Assembly: GCA_030038955.1 (NCBI GenBank)
Contig: JASHQV010000375.1
Location: forward strand, 1-6,124
Origin: Solirubrobacteraceae bacterium
GTDB taxonomy: Bacteria > Actinomycetota > Thermoleophilia > Solirubrobacterales > Solirubrobacteraceae
Direction of reading: 5' to 3'
DNA: 6,124 nt
Every line of letters begins with the position of its first letter. The stretch's first letter is position 1. The position numbers were made by a program, and so were the translations under genes. The notes beneath the pieces were generated by a model, which saw nothing but the letters and a program-made list of their open reading frames with translations, was not told where the DNA came from and did no database searches. Shown here piece after piece: positions 1 through 5,268 of the stretch.

Positions 1-1284
1 CGCCGGCCAGCCGGTGTCGGTCCAGCTGCCCGCCAGCACGAGCCCGTCCACGCGCGTGCGCGGGCCGGGGCGCAGCGCCCGCGCCCCCGGCGCCGCCCGG
101 AAGGTGGCCGCGTGCTCGCGCGTGACGAAGAACTCGCGGACCTCGGCGCCGGCGATCGCCGGCAGCAGCTCGGCCAGCGCCGGCAGGTAGCGGCCACGCA
201 GCTGATCGACGGTCATGTCGAGCTCCCTGTCGGCCGCCGACAGCGTGATCGCCAGGTATTGGCCGGACTTCAGCCCGGCGCTGGCGGTGCGGTCGAACAC
301 CCACTGGACCGGCGTCTGCACGCAGGCGACGAACGGAAGCTCGAGCACGGTCCGGTCGAACACGACGTGGAGGTTGACGATCGGGGAGCTGCCGAGCCGC
401 TCCAGTGACGATCTCGCGACGCCAGCCTCGGCTGGCAGCAGCCGTGCCGCACGGTCGGGCGAGACGGCCACCACGGCCGCATCGGCCTCCAGCGTCGGGG
501 CGCCGCTGACCTCGATCTCGAAGCCGACGCGCTCGCATGAGATCGCGGTGGCACCGCGCCGCAGCATCACGGCGACGCCGGCGCGCTCGAGCGCCCGCGC
601 GGCGGCGCGGTCGTGGATCTCCGACAGCGGCACGATCGCATGCCCGACGTCGCCGGCGTCGGCAGCCTCGAGTAGGCCCACCTGAAACACCTGGGCGGCC
701 TGCGCCAGCGAGGCGTCGGCGACGGTCAGGTTCAACGTCGGACGGCAGATCAGCGACCACACGGCCTCCACCGCCCGGTCGCTCTGCCCGTGCTCGCGCA
801 GCCACTCGCCGAACGTGCGCTGGTCGGTCGCCGGGTCGTCGCGATCGACCCGCGCCAGCGCCCGCATCGCCCGCACCACCGAGAGCCGCTCGCCCGGTCG
901 CAGCAGCGGGTAGCGGCACAGCGACGCGGCCAGATGCAGCGGCGCCGGCAGGCCGCTGCGGCACAGCCGCGTGCGGCGGCCGCCCGGTGCCAGCACGGCG
1001 ATCTCGAGGCGCGGCTGGAGCGTGACCATCTGCTCGGCCTCGAGCTCGCGCAACAGCCGCCGGTAGGCGGTGCAGCAGCGCAGGAACACGTGCTGTCCGT
1101 TGTCGGCGTGGATCCCGTGGCGATCGAACGAGTAGGCCGCGCCGCCGAGCCGTCCGCGTGACTCGATCAGCGTCACGGAGGCGCCCGCGTGTGCGCAGTC
1201 GAGCGCCGCCGCGATCCCGGCCAGGCCGCCGCCGACGACGACAACGCGCCGCCTGCTCATGTCGCTTCCCCGCAGCAGGCTCAT
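1..1284 (-). CDS. hpnE: Hydroxysqualene dehydroxylase HpnE (FAD-dependent), C-terminus cut by window edge
   Basis: The frame is open without a stop from 1284 to the window edge and gives 428 residues; the family usually runs a few tens of residues further. Seen: an N-terminal FAD/NAD-binding beta-alpha-beta fold, VVVVGGGLAGIAAAL (residues 14-28), with the acidic residue ending strand 2 at E41 (TLIES) and RLGGAAYSF after it. DNGQHVF follows at 61-67. Near the cut end is the LVLAGSWTDTGWPA segment (415-428), which matches the C-terminal FAD-contacting motif of the HpnE/amine-oxidase family. Known of the family: HpnE reduces hydroxysqualene to squalene. It follows hpnD with a 4-nt ATGA overlap, so co-translation is likely. 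The chosen ATG at 1284 has a good Shine-Dalgarno at 1289-1296. A second in-frame ATG at 1260 (M9), just before RRRVVVVGGG, is also plausible. A carotenoid desaturase is less likely given the hpnC/hpnD neighbours. Confidence 0.93.
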   Translation of the reverse strand, partial: MSLLRGSDMSRRRVVVVGGGLAGIAAALDCAHAGASVTLIESRGRLGGAAYSFDRHGIHADNGQHVFLRCCTAYRRLLRELEAEQMVTLQPRLEIAVLAPGGRRTRLCRSGLPAPLHLAASLCRYPLLRPGERLSVVRAMRALARVDRDDPATDQRTFGEWLREHGQSDRAVEAVWSLICRPTLNLTVADASLAQAAQVFQVGLLEAADAGDVGHAIVPLSEIHDRAAARALERAGVAVMLRRGATAISCERVGFEIEVSGAPTLEADAAVVAVSPDRAARLLPAEAGVARSSLERLGSSPIVNLHVVFDRTVLELPFVACVQTPVQWVFDRTASAGLKSGQYLAITLSAADRELDMTVDQLRGRYLPALAELLPAIAGAEVREFFVTREHAATFRAAPGARALRPGPRTRVDGLVLAGSWTDTGWPA

Positions 1285-2225
1285 CCCGCTCCTCCCGCGC
1301 CGCCGGCGCTGCGAACCAGCCCCAGCGGCCGAACCGCCGCGGCCGCCTCGGCGCTCGCCAGGCAGCGGGCGGCCACCCACGCCTTCTCCCACACGCTCAG
1401 ATGGATGCGTCGGTGCATCACCTCGAGCGGGTCGCGCAGGATGCGCTCGAGGATGTCGCGGTAGATGCCGGTCATCGCCAGCACGCACGAGCTGCTGCGG
1501 GCGTCGAGCTGCTCGGTCAGCCGCAGCCCGCGCGCGAACCACTGCTGGGCGCGCGCCGCCTCGAAGCGGATCAGCTCGGCCGCCCGCTCGGGTGGCGCCT
1601 GCTCGAGCTCGGAGCAGCCGAACTGCTCCAGGTCCTCGCCCGGCAGGTAGAGGCGCCCACGCTCGCGGTCCTCGCGGACATCGCGGAGGATGTTGGTCAG
1701 CTGCATCGCGACGCCGAGGTCGTCGGCGAGCGCGTCGGCGGTGGCGGCCACCGGGCCGCCACCGCCGCAGAAGATCGGCAGGCACAGACGCCCGATTGAG
1801 CCGGCCACGTCGCGGCAGTACACGACCAGCTCGTCGAACGTGTCGTAGCGGGTGCCGCGGACGTCGAGCTCGACCCCGTCGATCAGCATCGACATCGCAT
1901 CGACCGGCAGCTCGAAGCTGCGGCGAGCGTGCACGAGCGCGACCGCAACCGCGTCGTCGACATCGTCAACCTGATCACGCTCGACCGCGGCCACCAGCTC
2001 GCGCTCGCGCGCCAGCCGCGCCAGCCGCTCCGCCTGGTCGGCGCCGGGCGCGAGCTCGTCGCCGACGTCGTCGACGCGCCGTGCGAACGCGTACACGGCG
2101 CTGATCGCCTGGCGCTTGGGCCGCGGCAGCAGCCGGATGCCGTAGTAGAAGTTGGCGGCGGCCTCGCGGGTCGCGTGCTCGCAGGCACGGTAGGCGCGCT
2201 CGACCTCGATCGCGGCGACGTTCAC
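1281..2225 (-). CDS. hpnD: Presqualene diphosphate synthase HpnD
   Basis: A 314-residue squalene/phytoene synthase family protein. Known of the family: HpnD condenses two farnesyl diphosphates to presqualene diphosphate, the first step of the three-enzyme bacterial squalene route. Seen: the first Asp-rich Mg/diphosphate motif DDVGDE (52-57), the YCRDVAGSIGRL segment (136-147), and the second motif within MQLTNILRDVREDRERGRLYLP (174-195). That last stretch fits the classical family signature with N178, R181, D182 and D186 all present. The start is GTG at 2225, chosen for a strong Shine-Dalgarno at 2232-2239 and because ANFYYGIRLLP then begins at residue 24, as is usual. The C-terminus is an SAGGAGGAG tail. 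It sits 40 nt after hpnC and overlaps hpnE by 4 nt. HpnD is preferred over phytoene synthase CrtB because of the adjacent hpnC, hpnE and shc. Confidence 0.95.
   Translation of the reverse strand: MNVAAIEVERAYRACEHATREAAANFYYGIRLLPRPKRQAISAVYAFARRVDDVGDELAPGADQAERLARLARERELVAAVERDQVDDVDDAVAVALVHARRSFELPVDAMSMLIDGVELDVRGTRYDTFDELVVYCRDVAGSIGRLCLPIFCGGGGPVAATADALADDLGVAMQLTNILRDVREDRERGRLYLPGEDLEQFGCSELEQAPPERAAELIRFEAARAQQWFARGLRLTEQLDARSSSCVLAMTGIYRDILERILRDPLEVMHRRIHLSVWEKAWVAARCLASAEAAAAVRPLGLVRSAGGAGGAG
1289..1296 (-). promoter_or_regulatory. Shine-Dalgarno for hpnE inside the end of hpnD
   Basis: The minus strand reads GGGAGGAG here, with 4 nt to the ATG at 1284 (6 nt when counted from the GGAGG core). 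The same bases encode the Gly/Ala-rich tail of HpnD (GGAGGAG in one-letter amino-acid code). The site supports the upstream ATG at 1284 over the ATG at 1260, although the latter has its own GGGGA-like sequence about 6 nt upstream. Confidence 0.7.
1615..1651 (-). repeat. 37-bp segment of hpnD nearly identical to hpnC
   Basis: Thirty-six of 37 bases equal those at 2543-2579, including a run of 27 identical bases. It encodes the YLPGEDLE(Q/R)FGC region just after the second Asp-rich motif. Identity extends to synonymous positions, whereas the two proteins are only modestly similar elsewhere. Confidence 0.7.
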
Positions 2226-2269
2226 CGACCGTCCTCCCCGCGGACATGCTCCGCGACCCCAGCGCTCAT
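2222..2269 (-). CDS. 15-codon mini-ORF bridging hpnC and hpnD (possible coupling leader or relic)
   Basis: Reading MSAGVAEHVRGEDGR, this frame starts with an ATG that overlaps the hpnC stop (ATGA). It ends with a TGA that overlaps the hpnD start (GTGA), so it fills the 40-nt gap exactly. Its first residues copy the HpnC N-terminus (MSAVAEH). At DNA level 20 of 22 aligned bases match the hpnC start region, with one extra codon's worth of bases (TGG). Only a weak purine run (GGCGGGGCG) precedes it. Inference: it may couple hpnD translation to hpnC, or be a relic of a duplicated start region. It is unlikely to encode a functional peptide, and translation is unproven. Confidence 0.4.
   Translation of the reverse strand: MSAGVAEHVRGEDGR
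2232..2239 (-). promoter_or_regulatory. Shine-Dalgarno deciding the GTG start of hpnD
   Basis: The minus strand reads GGGGAGGA, 6 nt upstream of the GTG at 2225. It is the strongest ribosome-binding site in the operon and lies inside the 15-codon mini-ORF (2222-2269). Ribosomes translating that mini-ORF would therefore pass over it and terminate on the hpnD start codon. Confidence 0.75.
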
Positions 2270-2270
2270 C
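2246..2270 (-). repeat. Imperfect copy of the hpnC start region
   Basis: These 25 bases align with 3109-3130 (the first codons of hpnC plus one base before the ATG). Twenty of 22 positions match and there is a 3-nt insertion (TGG). The shared core on the minus strand is GATGAGCGC followed by GGTCGCnGAGCA. Confidence 0.6.
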
Positions 2271-3129
2271 GCCCCGCCACCGCGGACGCGAACGTGATTG
2301 CGGCGACCGTCCGGTCCCGCGGCGGCCGCGGCCGGGAGACGTCGAAGCCGTCTCGCTCGAGCGCGCGCAGCGCCGCGCGCCCGCCGGCGAGGAAGCCGGC
2401 GATCGCCAGCCGCGCGCGGCCCGACAGCTCGCGTGCGAGCGACTCGCCCGCGTCCAGCAGCGCGTCGGTGCGGTCCGCCTCCCAGTCGATCACCGCTCGC
2501 AGGCGCGGGCTTGCGGGGCGCACCGCCAGCTCCTGCTCGGCGCAGCCGAACCGCTCCAGGTCCTCGCCCGGCAGGTAGATCCGCCCGCGCTCGAAGTCCT
2601 CGTAGACGTCCTGCAGGTGCTCGAGCACCTGCAGCCCCGCGCACATCAGGTCCGACAGCGCCACCCGCTCGGGCGACGCCTGTCCGAACACGTGCAGCAC
2701 CAGCTCGCCCACGGGTGCCGCCGACAGCTGGCAGTAGCCGAGCAGCTGCTCGAACGTGCGGTAGCGGCTCACCACCTGATCTTGACGGTTGGCCTGGACG
2801 AGCCGCACGAGCGCGTCCCGGGGCAGCTGGCACGCGCGTACGGTCAGCGCCAGCTCACGCATCAGCGGATGCTCGGGCTCGGCGCCGCCGTAGATGCGCT
2901 CGATCTCCCGATCGACCCACGCGAGCAGCGCCGTGCGGTCGCCCGCCGCCTCGTCGCCGATGTCGTCGACCAGCCGCGCGAAGCCGTAGATCGCGACCAG
3001 CCGGCGGCGCGTCGTGGCGCCGAGCAGGCGCAGCGCCACGGGGAAGTTCTCGCTCCCCGCCTGGTCGAGGACGGCGCCGGTGCTCGGCAGCGCCGCGGGC
3101 GTGCCAGTGTGCTCGGCGACCGCGCTCAT
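2266..3129 (-). CDS. hpnC: Hydroxysqualene synthase HpnC (squalene/phytoene synthase family)
   Basis: A 287-residue protein, normal length for HpnC. Known of the family: it converts presqualene diphosphate to hydroxysqualene, between HpnD and HpnE. Seen: SENFPVALRLL near the N-terminus (26-36), first Asp-rich motif DDIGDE (55-60), ANRQDQVVSRY (113-123), YCQLSAAPVGELVL (132-145), and the second Asp motif in LEHLQDVYEDFERGRIYLP (169-187). ENFPVAL, NRQDQ and LSAAPVG distinguish HpnC from HpnD. At the second motif HpnC has EHLQD where HpnD has NILRD, a change that appears typical of actinobacterial HpnC. The ATG at 3129 shares its A with the shc stop (TGATG) and has no clear Shine-Dalgarno, so reinitiation after shc is the likely mode of translation. 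The stop overlaps the ATG of a 15-codon mini-ORF before hpnD. Confidence 0.94.
   Translation of the reverse strand: MSAVAEHTGTPAALPSTGAVLDQAGSENFPVALRLLGATTRRRLVAIYGFARLVDDIGDEAAGDRTALLAWVDREIERIYGGAEPEHPLMRELALTVRACQLPRDALVRLVQANRQDQVVSRYRTFEQLLGYCQLSAAPVGELVLHVFGQASPERVALSDLMCAGLQVLEHLQDVYEDFERGRIYLPGEDLERFGCAEQELAVRPASPRLRAVIDWEADRTDALLDAGESLARELSGRARLAIAGFLAGGRAALRALERDGFDVSRPRPPRDRTVAAITFASAVAGR
2543..2579 (-). repeat. 37-bp segment of hpnC nearly identical to hpnD
   Basis: This is the partner of 1615-1651; the single mismatch is at 2552 versus 1624 (Arg versus Gln codon). A shorter second match, 20 of 21 bases, joins the first Asp-rich motifs of the two genes (2950-2970 and 2055-2075). 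Confidence 0.7.
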
Positions 3130-3130
3130 C
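3109..3130 (-). repeat. hpnC start region, partner of the copy at 2246-2270
   Basis: The codons for MSAVAEH and the preceding base are repeated at the 3' end of the same gene. Both copies sit directly on a stop/start overlap: TGATG at shc/hpnC here, and ATGA at hpnC/mini-ORF. Confidence 0.6.
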
Positions 3131-5075
3131 AGGTGCAGCGACCGAGCGCCATGATCGGGAACACCAGCCTGTAGAGGTGGTAGTTGATGTAGAAGTCCGA
3201 GGGGAAGCCGGTGCCGGTGTACTGGGGCTCATCCCAGCCGCCGTCCGGAAGCTGGCTGTCGACCAGCCAGCGGACGCCGCGCCGGACCGACAGCGAGCAC
3301 TCGCCGGCCGCGTGCAGCGCCAGCAGCGCCCAGGCCGTCTGCGAGGGGGTACTGGCGCCGCGCCCGATCCACGCCGGGTCGTCGTAGGAGCGGCAGTCCT
3401 CGCCCCAGCCGCCGTCGGCGTTCTGGTGCTGCTTCAGCCACTCGACCGCCCGCTGGATCGGCTCGGCTTCGCGATCGACGCCGACCGCCACCAGCGCCGG
3501 CACCGCGGCGCCGGTGCCGTACACGTGGTTGACGCCCCAGCGTCCGAACCAGGAGCCGTCCTGCTCCTGCGCGGCCAGCAGCCACTGCAGGCCGTGCCCG
3601 GCGGCGTCGCCGTCGCAGTGGCCGACGGCGGCCAGCATCTCCAGCGCGTGCGCGGTCACGTCGGCGCTGGGCGGGTCGATCACCTCGCCGAAGTCGCAGA
3701 ACGGCAGCGCGCGCACGAGCGCGCGGCAGTTGTCGGCGTCGAACGCGCCCCAGCCGCCGTTCGCGCTCTGCATGCCCTCGAGCCAGCGGCGGGCGCGGTC
3801 GATCGCGCGCCGCATGCGCGCGGGCTCGGGATGGTCGACCGCCTGCAGCGCCAGCACCACCTCGGCGGTGTCGTCGATGTCGGGATAGTTGACGTTGTCG
3901 AACTCGAACGCCCACCCTCCCGGGGGCGCCTGCGGACGCCTCACCGCCCAGTCCCCGCGGCTCAGGATCTGCTCGTCGAGCAGCCACTCGGCGGCCTGCA
4001 CGAGCGCGGGATCGGAAGCGGTGACGCCAGCGTCGCGCAGCGCGATGATCGCCAGTGAGGTGTCCCACACGGGTGACTGACAGGCCTCCAGGCGGCGTCC
4101 GCGGTCGTCCTCGATCGTGAACGCGTCGAGCCCGCGTAGCCCCCGCTCGATCACCGGATGGTGCAGCGGGTAGCCGCGCAGGTGCAGGGCGATCAGCGAG
4201 TACACCCACGGCGGCTGGATCCCGCCCCAGCAGCCGTCTGCCTCCTGGCGGTCGACGATCCACCGCTCGGCGCGGTCGAGCGCCGCCGCGCGCAGCGGTC
4301 GCAGCGGCATCCGCTGGTACAGCCGCAGCACGCGATCGAGCGCCAGCAGCGCGCGCCCCGCGAGGCTGGCGACGCGCGGCGGCGACCACGGGTCGGGACC
4401 GCGCAGCTCCTCCAGCGAGAACGGCAGCGCCCTCTGTGGCCGGTAGGACAGCACGATCGACATCGCCACGATCGTCTGCCGCGCCCAGCAAGCGAAGTCA
4501 TAGGCCCCGAGCGGAAACCAGCGCGGCAGCAGCACTAGCTCGGGGGGCAGCACCGGCACCTGCTGCCACGGCCACAGCCCGAACAGCGCCAGCCAGATGT
4601 GGGTGAACACGCGGGCCCGCTCGACGCCTCCGTGCTCCCGAGCCCAGGCGGCCGCGCGCCGCATGTGCTCGGCCTCCGGCGGGTCGCCCGCCAGCTTCAG
4701 CACGAGGTAGGCCTCAACCGTGGTCGACAGCTCGCCGGGGCCGCCCCAGAAGTTCGTCCACGAGCCGTCCTCGCGCTGCTCGGCGCGGATCCGCTCCGCC
4801 GCCCGAGACGTCGTCTGCGTGTCGCGGATGCCGAGGAACTCGCGCAGCAGCAGATCCTCGGCGTCCATCGTCACGTTCGTCTCGAGCTCGGCCTTCCACC
4901 AGCCTCCGGGCTGCTGCAACGCGAGCAGGCGGTCGCTCGCGCGCGCCAGCGCGAGTCGGCCCGCCTGGCGCCAGGCAGGGCACGGCCTCGCGGTCGCGGA
5001 GCTCGCCGGGACCGCATCCACCGAAGCCGACACGGCACTCTCAGTACCCAGCCCCTCGGGCGACACGCGCTGCAT
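3129..5075 (-). CDS. shc: Squalene-hopene cyclase
   Basis: A 648-residue class II triterpene cyclase, within the usual 630-680 range. Known of the family: it protonates squalene and cyclises it to hopene/hopanol as a monotopic membrane protein. Seen: the catalytic DIDDTA motif (399-404; D401 is expected to be the proton donor), QSPVWDT (333-339), FTHIWLALFGLWPW (157-170), and several QW-type repeats. These include REDGSW (101-106), ADGCWGG (279-285), NGGWGAFD (439-446), QDGSWFGRWGVNHVYGTG (505-522), ADGGWGED (553-560) and DGGWDEP (611-617). The C-terminal GTGFPSDFYINYHLYRLVFP is canonical. The first ~35 residues are Ala/Ser-rich and unconserved. The ATG at 5075 has no good Shine-Dalgarno; GTG at 5033 is an alternative. 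It is first in the operon, with hpnC, hpnD and hpnE downstream. The same frame stays open upstream to 5720 antisense to another gene, which is a GC artefact. Confidence 0.98.
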   Translation of the reverse strand: MQRVSPEGLGTESAVSASVDAVPASSATARPCPAWRQAGRLALARASDRLLALQQPGGWWKAELETNVTMDAEDLLLREFLGIRDTQTTSRAAERIRAEQREDGSWTNFWGGPGELSTTVEAYLVLKLAGDPPEAEHMRRAAAWAREHGGVERARVFTHIWLALFGLWPWQQVPVLPPELVLLPRWFPLGAYDFACWARQTIVAMSIVLSYRPQRALPFSLEELRGPDPWSPPRVASLAGRALLALDRVLRLYQRMPLRPLRAAALDRAERWIVDRQEADGCWGGIQPPWVYSLIALHLRGYPLHHPVIERGLRGLDAFTIEDDRGRRLEACQSPVWDTSLAIIALRDAGVTASDPALVQAAEWLLDEQILSRGDWAVRRPQAPPGGWAFEFDNVNYPDIDDTAEVVLALQAVDHPEPARMRRAIDRARRWLEGMQSANGGWGAFDADNCRALVRALPFCDFGEVIDPPSADVTAHALEMLAAVGHCDGDAAGHGLQWLLAAQEQDGSWFGRWGVNHVYGTGAAVPALVAVGVDREAEPIQRAVEWLKQHQNADGGWGEDCRSYDDPAWIGRGASTPSQTAWALLALHAAGECSLSVRRGVRWLVDSQLPDGGWDEPQYTGTGFPSDFYINYHLYRLVFPIMALGRCT

Positions 5076-5091
5076 TGTAAAGATGATTACA
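5076..5091. promoter_or_regulatory. TGTAA-N6-TTACA dyad abutting the shc start codon (candidate Crp/Fnr-type operator)
   Basis: The 16-bp inverted repeat has 5-bp perfect arms and a 6-bp spacer, the same geometry as the Crp-family consensus TGTGA-N6-TCACA. It ends one base before the shc ATG and lies in a locally AT-rich island (5073-5091) that stands out from the GC-rich surroundings. On the minus strand a weak -10-like TAATCA (5089-5084) lies inside it, 8 nt from the ATG. If transcription starts at or near the ATG (leaderless), the dyad would cover the -10 and binding would repress. All functional statements are inference; one short dyad can arise by chance. Confidence 0.35.
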
Positions 5092-5181
5092 CCCTGCGTA
5101 CGGCGACAGTGCCGCGCTCGTCGTCGAGCAGCTTCAGCAGCGCCGGCTTGGCCCGCCCTCGGCAGCCCCAGGCAAGCATCT

Positions 5182-5219
5182 GTGGATGAAAATATGCCTA
5201 TAGACCCACTTGCATCCAC
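5182..5219. repeat. Inverted repeat GTGGATG...CATCCAC (candidate operator)
   Basis: Perfect 7-bp arms at 5182-5188 and 5213-5219 are separated by 24 bp. Two further bases match after one mismatch (GTGGATGaAA versus GTGGATGcAA on the opposite strand). The arms bracket the AT-rich patch with the TATAGA hexamer, so a protein bound at both arms would straddle a putative promoter. Function is inferred. Confidence 0.35.
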
Positions 5220-5265
5220 CGATCCGCCGGCGGATGACCGCGCGGGCAACAGCCGGCGGCCGTGA
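5194..5265 (+). CDS. Possible 23-codon leader ORF upstream of the kinase-like gene
   Basis: An ATG at 5194 opens a frame of 23 residues beginning MPIDPLASTDPP and ending in TGA at 5263-5265. This is 3 nt before the kinase-like ATG and in the same frame. No Shine-Dalgarno precedes it, and the -10-like hexamer at 5199 lies inside it, so it may not be transcribed. Kinase-like family proteins normally begin right at the P-loop strand, so this is not a missing N-terminus. Weak candidate only. Confidence 0.15.
   Translation: MPIDPLASTDPPADDRAGNSRRP
5222..5235. repeat. Perfect 14-bp palindrome ATCCGCCGGCGGAT
   Basis: It is a perfect self-complementary sequence with no spacer, 3 bp from the end of the GTGGATG/CATCCAC repeat and 33 bp before the kinase-like start codon. 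Its outer ATCC/GGAT bases echo the CATCC/GGATG bases of the neighbouring repeat. It could be a regulator half-site pair. A zero-loop RNA hairpin would be poor, so a DNA-level role is more likely. In GC-rich DNA chance palindromes are commoner than average. Confidence 0.35.
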
Positions 5266-5268
5266 GCG

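Larger units (their letters stand above)
5076..5268. other. Divergent intergenic region between shc and the kinase-like gene
   Basis: This 193-bp gap has no credible gene and must hold the promoters of both directions. Two low-GC patches (about 5073-5091 and 5182-5212) flank a GC-rich middle. The middle contains a small hairpin, GCTCG-TCGT-CGAGC (5116-5129), which would lie in the 5' leader of shc if transcription starts to its right. On the plus strand TATAGA (5199-5204) is a possible -10 for the kinase-like gene, but no matching -35 is seen. I could not define either promoter with confidence. Confidence 0.6.

Noticed and set aside
1158..2104. Several long plus-strand frames antisense to hpnE and hpnD
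   Set aside because: Low-complexity Arg/Ala composition, no domain motifs, and complete overlap with strongly supported genes on the other strand.
1281..2225. Phytoene synthase (CrtB) and, for hpnE, phytoene desaturase (CrtI) in a carotenoid operon
   Set aside because: The presence of both HpnC- and HpnD-type synthases, the HpnE-type GSWTDTGWPA end and an intact squalene-hopene cyclase fit the hopanoid pathway instead.
2298..4058. 586-residue plus-strand open frame
   Set aside because: Antisense to hpnC and shc, extremely Arg/Ala/Pro-rich with no recognisable domain; a shadow of GC-rich coding sequence.
5090..5120. Sigma-54-like GGCAC...GC promoter upstream of shc
   Set aside because: The minus-strand GGCAC is present, but the GC element is not at the required spacing.
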